In this document: positions 1 to 9,783 of the stretch, one piece after another
Layout of the letters: every line of letters begins with the position of its first letter
Position numbering within the stretch: position 1 is the stretch's first letter
Origin: Bacteroidota bacterium
GTDB lineage: Bacteria > Bacteroidota > Bacteroidia > Sphingobacteriales > Sphingobacteriaceae
Length of the DNA stretch: 64,000 bases
Direction: 5' to 3'
Assembly: GCA_013288235.1 (NCBI GenBank)
Contig: JABDCF010000006.1
Span: 1-64,000, forward strand
The notes under the pieces: generated by a model
The model's input: only the letters and a program-made list of their open reading frames with translations
The model's database searches: none
What the model was told of the DNA's origin: nothing
Made by a program: the position numbers and the translations under genes

Positions 1-2430
1 GGCGCGGCTCCTACTATAAACTTTAGTGCAAGATACGGTGTAACACAACCCAAGTTGGTAAATGACCTGCTAAACAGGGATCAATTTGTACAATTACAAA
101 ATCTGGTTAACCCCCAATTTTTTACCGGTAAAACCCAAACAGATACATTGCCTAATGTAAATTGGGAAAATGTTTTATACCACAATGCCATCGAACAAAA
201 TTATAACCTTTCGGTTAACGGCGCATCTGAAAGAGTAAATTATCTTTTCTCGGCATTCTATAACGACCAAACAGGTTCGTTCATTAAAAACTCGTCAAAC
301 ATTGCAGGTATACGGGCAAATGCCGACTATAAATTAGGTAAATCTATCACGATAGGTGAGCAAATTGGTTTATCGCAACGTAGCACAGACCCAGTATTGG
401 TCGATTTGCATAACGCGCCTTTCCGTACACAGCCCATTATTCCTATATACAATCCAAATGGAGGTTATGGAGGAGACCCGTCGGGTTACAATATACAGTT
501 TAGCGGGCCAAACCCGTATGGAGCAGTATACACCACAACCGCTACGGATATTACCAACAACGTGCAAGCTAATGTTTATGCAGATGTAAAGCTTCCGTTC
601 CATCTTGATTTCCGCAGTACATTTGGTTATACCTATAATGTTTATACCAGGGATTATTTTCAGAATTCATACAGTTTTGGTGCTGTTGCCCAGGGGAATA
701 ACCAGCTTTTCGAAAACTATCAGGAATATAACCAGTTGTTGAGCAACTATGTACTAAGCTATAATCAAAGCTTTGGGAAACATAATATAAGCGCTGTAGC
801 AGGCTTTGAACAAACAACAGGCGCCAACAATAGCCTGTACACACAAATGGGTTCAATTGGGTTACCCGGTTATACTTATATCCCAACATCAGCCTCGGCA
901 CAGGAGACTACCCTTACAGGGGGAAATGACCCTAACCTGCTTATTAAATCAGAATTTGCCAGGGTAAACTACAATTTTAACGAACGTTATTTTCTGTCGG
1001 CTTCCATAAGACAGGATGCCAACTATACTGAATTCGGGTCTGCTAAAGTACAGGGTGTATTTCCGGGAGTGTCTGCAGGCTGGAACATTAGCGATGAAGA
1101 TTTTTTTGCGGGGGCGAAAAATATTTTTAACTCCCTTAAATTACGCGGTAGTTATGGTTCGCTGGGTAACAGCTCTTTCCCACAATATGAATACGCGTCC
1201 ACTTATACACAAAATCAGCTTCCCAACGGTGGTCTTCCTTCAGGCGGGTCGCAAGGCTTTGCCCCCGGCCAGCCGTTCCAGATTGCAAACACCGAAACCA
1301 AATTGGCCAACCCAGGTGTACATTGGGAAACCGTTACCGAAACCAATATCGGTTTAGATGGCGAAGCTTTAAATGGCCGCTTGAGTTTTACTGCCGAATG
1401 GTATAATAAAAACACAAATGGAATGTTATATCCGCTTCCCCTGGCACCAAGCGCGGGGTTCGCACAGCCTTATTATGCTAACGTAGGCATCGTAAATAAC
1501 CGCGGTTTCGACTTTTCTGTAGGCTACCATGATAAGGCTGGAAAATTGGGCTATGCCATAAATGTTAACGCCGGATTTAACAAAAACAATGTGGTTAGCC
1601 TAAGCGGCACAGCTACCGGTATAATTAACGATGGCTATAACTGGTACAACAATGGTGATACGGGTTTTAACATAATGTCCGGTCAAACCATTACCCAGAC
1701 CAAAGCAGGCACTCCATTTGGTTCCTTTTATGGTTATAAAGTTATTGGCATATTTCAAACAGATGCCCAGGCAGCAGGCCAAAAGGTTAACGGAAACGTA
1801 GCGCAGGCAGGCGACCTTGAATTTCAAGATGTTAACAAAGACGGTGTGATAGACCAAAATGACAAACAGGTAATAGGCAACCCAAACCCAAAATTAGTTT
1901 ACGGTATTAATATGAGTTTTAACTACCAGGGATTTGATTTACGCTTGTTATTTAATGGCGTACAGGGTGTTCAGCTTTTCAATGGTGTAAAAGCTTATGA
2001 ACAATCTCTTTTCGCGGATGGTAACAGTACAACCCAGGTATTTAACGATTCATTCCTGGGCAGCAACGGGCTTACTTCGCAACCCCGTTTAATGGGCGGT
2101 GCAGGAAATAAAGTACTCGATCCTAACAGCAACTATTCTTCGGTAAATAGCTATTTTGTTGAAAACGGGAGTTATTTAAAACTGAAGAACCTGCAGTTAG
2201 GCTACACATTTACGGGCAGTATTTTACAGCACTTAAGTATTAAAACAGCCAGGATATTTGTAATGGCCAATAATGTATTCACCATCACAAAGTATAAAGG
2301 GCTTGATCCGGAATTAGGCAGCGCTTATACTCCTTCAGGTTATGGAGCGGCTACCACCCAGGGAATAGATGCAGTTACAAATTATCCGCAAACAAAAATT
2401 TATTCCGCAGGCCTTGACCTTACTTTTTAA
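1..2430 (+). CDS. SusC/RagA-family TonB-dependent outer membrane receptor, C-terminal part (5' end outside window)
   Basis: Frame is open from base 1; beta-barrel-rich sequence, 'GLDPELG' and C-terminal aromatic 'YSAGLDLTF'; followed directly by SusD. Confidence 0.93.
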   Translation, partial: GAAPTINFSARYGVTQPKLVNDLLNRDQFVQLQNLVNPQFFTGKTQTDTLPNVNWENVLYHNAIEQNYNLSVNGASERVNYLFSAFYNDQTGSFIKNSSNIAGIRANADYKLGKSITIGEQIGLSQRSTDPVLVDLHNAPFRTQPIIPIYNPNGGYGGDPSGYNIQFSGPNPYGAVYTTTATDITNNVQANVYADVKLPFHLDFRSTFGYTYNVYTRDYFQNSYSFGAVAQGNNQLFENYQEYNQLLSNYVLSYNQSFGKHNISAVAGFEQTTGANNSLYTQMGSIGLPGYTYIPTSASAQETTLTGGNDPNLLIKSEFARVNYNFNERYFLSASIRQDANYTEFGSAKVQGVFPGVSAGWNISDEDFFAGAKNIFNSLKLRGSYGSLGNSSFPQYEYASTYTQNQLPNGGLPSGGSQGFAPGQPFQIANTETKLANPGVHWETVTETNIGLDGEALNGRLSFTAEWYNKNTNGMLYPLPLAPSAGFAQPYYANVGIVNNRGFDFSVGYHDKAGKLGYAINVNAGFNKNNVVSLSGTATGIINDGYNWYNNGDTGFNIMSGQTITQTKAGTPFGSFYGYKVIGIFQTDAQAAGQKVNGNVAQAGDLEFQDVNKDGVIDQNDKQVIGNPNPKLVYGINMSFNYQGFDLRLLFNGVQGVQLFNGVKAYEQSLFADGNSTTQVFNDSFLGSNGLTSQPRLMGGAGNKVLDPNSNYSSVNSYFVENGSYLKLKNLQLGYTFTGSILQHLSIKTARIFVMANNVFTITKYKGLDPELGSAYTPSGYGAATTQGIDAVTNYPQTKIYSAGLDLTF

Positions 2431-2451
2431 TTCAATTTAAAAACTATCAAA

Positions 2452-4278
2452 ATGATAAAGAAAATATATATATCAATACTGGCGGTTATGTTAATAGCCG
2501 GCTGTAAAAAAAACCCTATAAATGTCGGCCCAACCAATGCCTACAGTTCGGCAAACTATCCCTCAACGGTAGCCCAACTACAAACCGTATTGGTTTCGGC
2601 TTATGCTAACCTGCGCGACCCTGGCCTGTATGGTTTCTGGTTATTACCGAAGGCAATGTCAAACTCAATGCACCAGATTAACACGCAATACGGTGGGGAC
2701 GCTTCGTGGACTGAAATGGCAAACACCAACCTTAGTGTTGGTAATACATATGTAGGCGCCGCGTGGTTAGCCTTATATGTAGGGGTAAAAGATTGTAATG
2801 TTACTATTGCCGCGGCAGCACAGCTTGCGTCCATTAACCCTAATTTAAGCGCGGCTGATAAAGCTACGGTAAGCCTGATATTGGGCCAGGCATATTGTTT
2901 GCGCGGCTGGTATTATATGGAATTGGAATGCCTTTATGGCGAAAAATACATGACTGCCGGCGGAACCAATGGTAGCGCACAGGGGGTGCCCATCTTTAGC
3001 GCTTTGCCAACGGATCTTGCCTCTACACAGGTAGCGCGCTCATCTGTAAAGGATACCTGGGCCTTTATTATCAATGATTTTAAACAGGCTGAATCATTAC
3101 TTAAAGGAAATACCTGGGATGCTGCCGATGCAGCACGTGTAACCCAATGGACAGCCGAAGGTTTATTAGGAAAGGCATATGTGTATACCCAGGATTGGGC
3201 CGACGCGAAAACTGTGTTATCTGACCTGATGACCAACAGCGGAAAAACACTGATGCCTTATTCCACCTATTTTAACGCCTTTAATGGTCAAAATAAACTC
3301 AATTCTGAATCATTATTTGAGTTATATGTAGATCCTAATTCAAGTGGCTATGGTACTTATAGCCCTGGAGCAAATTCTTCAACTATTAACGGGCTTATTT
3401 GGTCGCCTTATACTTATGGCGGTCCTGCCGGTGGTGGCTTTAATGGAGTACAGACGCAGCCATTGGGTTATGGTAATTCCTTATTCCACGATAGAAATGT
3501 GCTGCGGTTTGGCTATTCGATCGGCCCTGCACCCGCTCCGGTAAACAACCCTAATTATAATCCGCTTGTCGGGCCACAATACTATAACCAGCAACAGGTA
3601 ATGGATCCTGTATATAAACAACAAGCTTTGGCTGTGCGTACCAATAAAACCGCCGACCCCCGTTTGTTTATTAATGCTTTGCAACCACGGTTAGATTCTG
3701 TACAGTTTGATGGTGTACACTGGGCCCTGGTTGCCCAGACAGGATATGCGCAGGATGTGTACGGCTGGGCCGTTAAAAAATACTCGCCTATCAATTACAA
3801 CGAAGGCACCGGCCTTGGCAATCCCTCCGGCATCCAACAAACAGCCGATGCCTGGGATTACTACATTTTACGTTTAGCCGATGTTTATTTATTGTATGCC
3901 GAGGCATGCATAGGCTCGGGCGATAATGTAAACGGGCTTGAATATATAAATAAAGTTAAACGCAGAGCGTATAACCTTCCCACCAACACGCCTTCGTCAA
4001 TTGATTATAAATCACTTACCGACAAAACCAGCGCGATTAATGATCCGGTTTTGGGCAACAACCCGCTTTATTATGAGCGTTGGGCCGAGTTGTTCAATGA
4101 AGGGTCATGGTGGTTTGACGTATGCCGTTGGCAAATAGGGCAGTCCGAAGCTACTTATTACGGGTATACCGATGTTCCCGGGCCTATTAATTTTGTTCCT
4201 TCAAAATCATATGTATGGCCGATCCCACAAAGTGAGATCAATAGTAATTCGAAAATAAAGCAAAGTACTGGTTACTGA
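2452..4278 (+). CDS. SusD/RagB-family starch-binding-like lipoprotein
   Basis: Lipoprotein signal 'MLIAGCKKNP'; SusD hallmarks 'LRLADVYLLYAEA' and 'YYERWAELFNEGSWWFDVCRW'. Confidence 0.94.
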   Translation: MIKKIYISILAVMLIAGCKKNPINVGPTNAYSSANYPSTVAQLQTVLVSAYANLRDPGLYGFWLLPKAMSNSMHQINTQYGGDASWTEMANTNLSVGNTYVGAAWLALYVGVKDCNVTIAAAAQLASINPNLSAADKATVSLILGQAYCLRGWYYMELECLYGEKYMTAGGTNGSAQGVPIFSALPTDLASTQVARSSVKDTWAFIINDFKQAESLLKGNTWDAADAARVTQWTAEGLLGKAYVYTQDWADAKTVLSDLMTNSGKTLMPYSTYFNAFNGQNKLNSESLFELYVDPNSSGYGTYSPGANSSTINGLIWSPYTYGGPAGGGFNGVQTQPLGYGNSLFHDRNVLRFGYSIGPAPAPVNNPNYNPLVGPQYYNQQQVMDPVYKQQALAVRTNKTADPRLFINALQPRLDSVQFDGVHWALVAQTGYAQDVYGWAVKKYSPINYNEGTGLGNPSGIQQTADAWDYYILRLADVYLLYAEACIGSGDNVNGLEYINKVKRRAYNLPTNTPSSIDYKSLTDKTSAINDPVLGNNPLYYERWAELFNEGSWWFDVCRWQIGQSEATYYGYTDVPGPINFVPSKSYVWPIPQSEINSNSKIKQSTGY

Positions 4279-4360
4279 TATAGTTGATTAATAAGTGTAA
4301 AGCAGGTGAGATGGCTTTACACTTTTTTTCCTTTTTATTCAAAATATTAGAAACCAAAGC

Positions 4361-6517
4361 ATGTATTTTATTTACGTTTCAAGAAAAACATTTATCGTCT
4401 TATTTAGCCTGCTAATATTTAGCGGGGCCCTGGCACAAAACCAGCAAACCATTCATGCTGGTATGAATAGCGTAAAGCTTGACTTTATGCTTAACGCTGA
4501 TGGCCGGCCTTCATACAAAGTTTATTTTGGTGACAAACCAATAATTAACAATTCATACCTGGGCATCAAATTAGCTAATGACAGTGCATTCGATAAACAT
4601 TTTAAGCTCACAAGTTCAGAAAAAACAGAGGTTGATGAATCATGGAACCCCGTGTGGGGTGAAGTAAAAACGATACGTAACCATTATGAACAGTTGACTG
4701 TCCATTTAAAGCAGCAGGATGCCCCTGGCCGGTTATTGACTATAGTATTCAGGGTATTTGCAGATGGTGTAGGTTTTAGGTATGAGTTTCCAAATCAACC
4801 CAACCTTAAATATTTTATCGTATCCGATGAGTTAACGGAGTTTAGCCTTACAGGCGATAATAAAACTTTTTGGATACCGGGTGATTATGACAGTAACGAA
4901 TATCCTTATACAGTTTCCACGATAAGTCAGGTGGATGCCTCGGTATTGGCAAAGTCAGCAACGGATATTGCTGTCCGCTATGTTCCAGATAAATACGGGA
5001 TACAAACCCCGCTCATGATGAAGACCACCGATGGCTTGTATATTAATATTCATGAAGCGGCTTTACAAAACTATACCTCCATGCAATTGCATGCGGATAC
5101 AAAGACCTACAAGCTAACGGCCAATTTAGTAAGCGATGCAGTTGGCAACAAAGCATATATGAGGGCGCCATGCGTAACCCCTTGGCGGACAATTATTGTA
5201 TCCGATAAAGCCACAGATATACTGTCATCAAAAATGATCCTCAATTTAAACGAGCCGTCAAAAATTGAAAACACATCGTGGATAAAGCCGATGAAATTTG
5301 TTGGTGTTTGGTGGGAAATGCAAACCGGCAAAAGCACCTGGAATTACACCGATAATTTGGATACGCTTGATGCTAATGGTAAACTTATCCCGAATGGCAA
5401 GCATGGGGCAACTACCGCCAATGTAGAAAGGTATATTGATTTTGCTGCAAAAAATGGTATACAGGGGGTTTTAGTTGAAGGATGGAATACAGGATGGGAA
5501 GAATGGTTTGGTAACTGGGCCGAAAAACCCTTCGATTTTGTTACACCATATCCCGATTTTGACATAAAAGCAATAACCGATTATGCTGCCTCAAAAGGGG
5601 TAAAAATGATTATGCATAATGAAACATCAGGGTCAGCTACCAATTACGAGCGGCAAATGGATACTGCATTCCGCTTTATGAAAAAATATGGCTATGTCTC
5701 GGTAAAAACGGGTTACGTAGGCAGGATCATCCCCCGCGGCGAACATCACGACGACCAGTGGATGGTAGACCATTATGTGCGTGTGGCACAAAAAGCGGCG
5801 CAATACCATATAATGCTGGATTCTCATGAGCCGGTAAGGCCTACAGGGTTACAGCGCACTTATCCTAACTGGATGGCATGTGAAGCAGGAAGGGGCAACG
5901 AATATAATGCATTTGGGAGCGGCGATAACCCTAACCACGAAACCATTATGCCATTTACGCGCCTGATGGGTGGCCCAATGGATTTTACACCGGGAATATT
6001 CAAGATAAAAGGATATACCGCTGACCCGCAAAGGCAGGTTAAGACTACGTTGTGTAAACAATTAGCGTTATATATAACTATGTATAGCCCGGTACAAATG
6101 GTTGCCGATATACCTGATAATTATGAAAAGCATATGGACGCCTTTCAGTTTATTAAGGATGTTGCGGTTGATTGGGATGATACCAAAATTATTGAAGCCG
6201 AGCCCGGTGAATATATCACCACAGCCCGAAAAGAAAAAGGTACCGGCAATTGGTTTATTGGCGCTATAACGAATGAAAATAGCCGAAGTGCAATAATACC
6301 ATTGGATTTTTTGGATAAGGGAAAAAAATATGTCGCTACAATTTATGCCGATGGCGATGATGCAGATTGGAAAAAGAACCCGGAATCCTATAAAATCACA
6401 AAATATTTAATTAGTGCAGGTACCAAGCTTAATGTGAAGCTGGCAAATGGGGGAGGTTCGGCAATAAGTATAAAACCAGCTACAGATGCCGATAGCGGAT
6501 TGAAATTTTACAAATAA
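4361..6517 (+). CDS. Glycoside hydrolase family 97 (SusB-like alpha-glucosidase, inverting-type motifs)
   Basis: Motifs 'MIMHNETSG', 'VKTGYVGRIIPRGEHH', 'DSHEPVRPTG', 'CEAGRGNEYN', 'GGPMDFTPGIF' typical of GH97. Confidence 0.9.
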   Translation: MYFIYVSRKTFIVLFSLLIFSGALAQNQQTIHAGMNSVKLDFMLNADGRPSYKVYFGDKPIINNSYLGIKLANDSAFDKHFKLTSSEKTEVDESWNPVWGEVKTIRNHYEQLTVHLKQQDAPGRLLTIVFRVFADGVGFRYEFPNQPNLKYFIVSDELTEFSLTGDNKTFWIPGDYDSNEYPYTVSTISQVDASVLAKSATDIAVRYVPDKYGIQTPLMMKTTDGLYINIHEAALQNYTSMQLHADTKTYKLTANLVSDAVGNKAYMRAPCVTPWRTIIVSDKATDILSSKMILNLNEPSKIENTSWIKPMKFVGVWWEMQTGKSTWNYTDNLDTLDANGKLIPNGKHGATTANVERYIDFAAKNGIQGVLVEGWNTGWEEWFGNWAEKPFDFVTPYPDFDIKAITDYAASKGVKMIMHNETSGSATNYERQMDTAFRFMKKYGYVSVKTGYVGRIIPRGEHHDDQWMVDHYVRVAQKAAQYHIMLDSHEPVRPTGLQRTYPNWMACEAGRGNEYNAFGSGDNPNHETIMPFTRLMGGPMDFTPGIFKIKGYTADPQRQVKTTLCKQLALYITMYSPVQMVADIPDNYEKHMDAFQFIKDVAVDWDDTKIIEAEPGEYITTARKEKGTGNWFIGAITNENSRSAIIPLDFLDKGKKYVATIYADGDDADWKKNPESYKITKYLISAGTKLNVKLANGGGSAISIKPATDADSGLKFYK

Positions 6518-6572
6518 AATTATAGCACGATCTATACCTGGACAAAACAGCTCAATAAATTTTATTAAGATA

Positions 6573-8297
6573 ATGAATATTAAGAATAATTGCCTGGTAG
6601 TAATGCTTATTTTAAACAGATTAATGTGTTCGGCGCAGGAACAAAGGGGGGCCGTTATTCCATGGACAACTTACGAGGCCGAGCGTATGAACACGACGGG
6701 AAGTATTATGGGGCCGAAATACGGCCCGTACGAGGTTGAAACAGAATCTTCCGGGCAAAAATGTGTAAAGCTGAACCGCAAAGGGCAATATGTTGAGTTT
6801 ACTTCATCTGGAAGTGATAACAGTATGGTAATAAGATATAGCCTTCCTGATGGTAAACAAGGTAACGGAAAAAGGACTACGCTTGCCATCTATAAAAACG
6901 GGAACCTGGTAAAGCATTGCAAAATATTGTCACGCTATGCCTGGCTTTATGGTAAATATCCTTTTACTAACGATCCAGCCGCCGGGGAGCCGAGGCACTT
7001 TTATGATGAAATGAGGGTGACAGGTTTGAAAATTGGGAAGGGTGATATTATCAGGATCCGGCGTGATGATCAAAAAGAAGACGATGCCGAATATTGTATA
7101 ATTGATTTGGTTGATCTTGAAAATATTGCACCTCCGTTAAAGGAGCCATCAAATTCGTTGTCCGTAACCGATAAAAGTTTTAAGGGAAATGATACCACTG
7201 ATGATTATACTGAAGCGTTTAGAAATTGCATAGCCAAGGCAGCGGAGACTGGGAAAAGTGTGTGGATTCCGGTCGGAATTTATAAAATTACCGGCGATAT
7301 AGTTCTCCCGGCAAATTTAACCATGCACGGTGCGGGGATGTGGTATTCACAATTAGTTGGCGATGAAGCACTTTATGTCAATGCAAATAACAGGGTGAGA
7401 TTAAAGGGAAATGGCGGTAACATTCATATTTCTGATTTCGCTATAATTGGTAAGCTGACTTATAGGAGCGACAAAGAAGCCAATGACGGCATTGTTGGTT
7501 CCTATGGCGCAAACTCAACCATATCAAACATATGGATCGAGCATACCAAAGTGGGTATGTGGATAGAAAACTCAGAGAATTTAAAAATTACAGGTTGCCG
7601 CATGCGCAACACGATGGCCGATGGTATAAATTTTTGTGTCGGCATGGCCGGATCGACTATTGAAAACTGCACCGCACGTGGTACAGGCGATGATTGTTTC
7701 GCCATTTGGCCCACTACATTTTTAAAACAGGTGTATTCGCCGGGACATAACCGTATAGTTCATTGTACCGCAACATTGCCTTTTCTTGCAAATGGCGTAG
7801 CTATTTATGGCGGAGATAGTAACATTGTACAAGATTGTTCATTAGTTGATATTTCCCAGGGCTCGGCAATCCTTATCAGCACTACTTTTCCTACAGAAAA
7901 CAATGATAAAAGCATAAATAATAACTTTAGCGGTAAAACGGTTATTGAAAATTGCGATATAAAAAGCAGCGGTGGCTTTGACCACGAGTGGGACTGGCGC
8001 GCCGCGGTAGAGATATGTATTGATAAGCGCAGCATTTTAGGACTTGAAATAAGTAATTTAAATATCACCAACAGTTTGTCAAACGGGTTAAGTGTAATTG
8101 CTAAAAACGGACCCGGCAAAATTGGCTCATTGTCTGATGCGACGGTGCAGCACATTAATATTTCAAATTCGGGGATTGGTGTAAAAGGAAAATACAGCCT
8201 CTTTATTAATGGCGATGCCCATGGTAGCTTAACTGTTAAAAAATCAGATATCCATGAAATTAAGAATGAATCTGAAAATTTTACTATTGTAAAATAA
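6573..8297 (+). CDS. Right-handed beta-helix glycoside hydrolase, probably GH87-type alpha-1,3-glucanase/mycodextranase
   Basis: N-terminal CBM-like 'TTYEAERMNTTGSIMGPKYGPYEVETESSGQKCVKLNRKGQYVEF', then beta-helix with 'GDDCFAIWP' and 'GVAIYGGDSN'. Confidence 0.72.
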   Translation: MNIKNNCLVVMLILNRLMCSAQEQRGAVIPWTTYEAERMNTTGSIMGPKYGPYEVETESSGQKCVKLNRKGQYVEFTSSGSDNSMVIRYSLPDGKQGNGKRTTLAIYKNGNLVKHCKILSRYAWLYGKYPFTNDPAAGEPRHFYDEMRVTGLKIGKGDIIRIRRDDQKEDDAEYCIIDLVDLENIAPPLKEPSNSLSVTDKSFKGNDTTDDYTEAFRNCIAKAAETGKSVWIPVGIYKITGDIVLPANLTMHGAGMWYSQLVGDEALYVNANNRVRLKGNGGNIHISDFAIIGKLTYRSDKEANDGIVGSYGANSTISNIWIEHTKVGMWIENSENLKITGCRMRNTMADGINFCVGMAGSTIENCTARGTGDDCFAIWPTTFLKQVYSPGHNRIVHCTATLPFLANGVAIYGGDSNIVQDCSLVDISQGSAILISTTFPTENNDKSINNNFSGKTVIENCDIKSSGGFDHEWDWRAAVEICIDKRSILGLEISNLNITNSLSNGLSVIAKNGPGKIGSLSDATVQHINISNSGIGVKGKYSLFINGDAHGSLTVKKSDIHEIKNESENFTIVK

Positions 8298-8361
8298 GAC
8301 GGACAAATTTCGGATTTTCGACCCGATAGCTATCAGGTTCGGATTTATAAAAAGCAGAAAA

Positions 8362-9687
8362 ATGAAAATTATAGGTCTGTTTAGTCGATCAGGTACCTTT
8401 CAGACATCTGGACTTCGCTGTCTTTCGAACTTCGTAATAATAGTTTTTCTTTGTTTGTTCGCCTTTAGCTGTAAAAAAAGTGGGGGAGGTACTGGTGGTA
8501 GCACCTCCGTCACAACCAAAAAAACCGATACAACGGTTATAACGCAAATACCAACCAATGCCAAACCGGTGGTAAAAACCAATACGCAAAAGGTATATGT
8601 ACACTATATGCCCTGGTTTGAAACCCCTGCAACATCGGGCAACGGCCAGTGGGGCCAGCATTGGACAATGGCTAACGAAAATCCCAACACTATACTACCA
8701 AACGGCCGCAGGCAGATCGCATCCTGGTTTTACCCTATGATAGGGCCTTATGATAGTGATGACAGGGATGTGATTGATTATCATTTATTATTAATGAAAT
8801 ATGCAGGTATTGATGGTGTGATCATTGATTGGTATGGTACGTTTAATGTTGATGACTATGCGCTTAATAAGCGCAATACCGATTCGCTGGTTAAACGTGT
8901 CCCAAATGCTGGCTTGCAATTTGGTATTTGTTATGAAGATGCTTCGCTTGCACAGGTAAAAGCAACTACTGGCACAGATACCGTAGCGGCAGCACAGCAG
9001 GATTTCGCCTATTTGCAATCGCAATATTTTAGCAGCGGCAATTATATTCGGATCAATAACCAGCCTTTACTGCTTGATTTTGGCCCGCAAAGTTTAAAAA
9101 CCACTACGGATTGGCAACGAGCATTTTCAGGCCTTTCAACAAAGCCCAGGTTGTTGTCATTGGAATACGCCGGCAGTGTAACTGGCAGCGAGGGTAGTGG
9201 CGAGTTTGCCTGGGTTGATGCCTCTGACCAGCAAAATCTGCAAGGTTTTTATCAAAATCGAGCGCCATCATTATCCACATATTTTGCTGCGGCTTATCCC
9301 GGATTCATGGATTTTTATAAACAAGGCGGTTGGGGAAATACCTTATTTTTGATCGGTTATAACGGTACCGCCACTTTGCAGAATTGCCTTAATCTTGCCA
9401 AAACCAGCGGCACGAATTATTTACAATTAATAACCTGGAATGATTACGGCGAAGGTACCATGATAGAGCCAACCCTCGATTTTAACTTCACATTTTTGCA
9501 AACCATACAGCAATATACCGGGGTTACTTACACTGTTACCGAATTGCAGCTAATTTATAAATGGTACATACTCCGAAAGAAATATGCAGGCAATACCACC
9601 GTTGAACAACAATTGATTGTTGCTTACAATGATTTGGTAGCATTGGATGTGGTTGATGCTACTACAATAATTTCGGCAATAAACTAG
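8362..9687 (+). CDS. Lipoprotein, glycoside hydrolase family 71/99-like
   Basis: Lipobox-like 'FAFSCKK'; 'VYVHYMPWFET', 'GVIIDWYG', 'LITWNDYGEGTMIEPT' typical of GH71/GH99-like proteins. Confidence 0.78.
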   Translation: MKIIGLFSRSGTFQTSGLRCLSNFVIIVFLCLFAFSCKKSGGGTGGSTSVTTKKTDTTVITQIPTNAKPVVKTNTQKVYVHYMPWFETPATSGNGQWGQHWTMANENPNTILPNGRRQIASWFYPMIGPYDSDDRDVIDYHLLLMKYAGIDGVIIDWYGTFNVDDYALNKRNTDSLVKRVPNAGLQFGICYEDASLAQVKATTGTDTVAAAQQDFAYLQSQYFSSGNYIRINNQPLLLDFGPQSLKTTTDWQRAFSGLSTKPRLLSLEYAGSVTGSEGSGEFAWVDASDQQNLQGFYQNRAPSLSTYFAAAYPGFMDFYKQGGWGNTLFLIGYNGTATLQNCLNLAKTSGTNYLQLITWNDYGEGTMIEPTLDFNFTFLQTIQQYTGVTYTVTELQLIYKWYILRKKYAGNTTVEQQLIVAYNDLVALDVVDATTIISAIN

Positions 9688-9724
9688 GCGCTATAACTTT
9701 TTTAATATCATTTATAAAATTTAT

Positions 9725-9754
9725 TTTGATATGAAATTTCCATTTCTAAATTTG
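9725..9754 (+). promoter_or_regulatory. Bacteroidota-type promoter candidate (-33 TTTG 9725-9728; -7 TAAATTTG 9747-9754)
   Basis: TTTG and TAnnTTTG separated by 18 bp just upstream of the MarR-GNAT gene. Confidence 0.55.
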
Positions 9755-9783
9755 CGTAACTAATTACGTAAGTTATTACTGAT

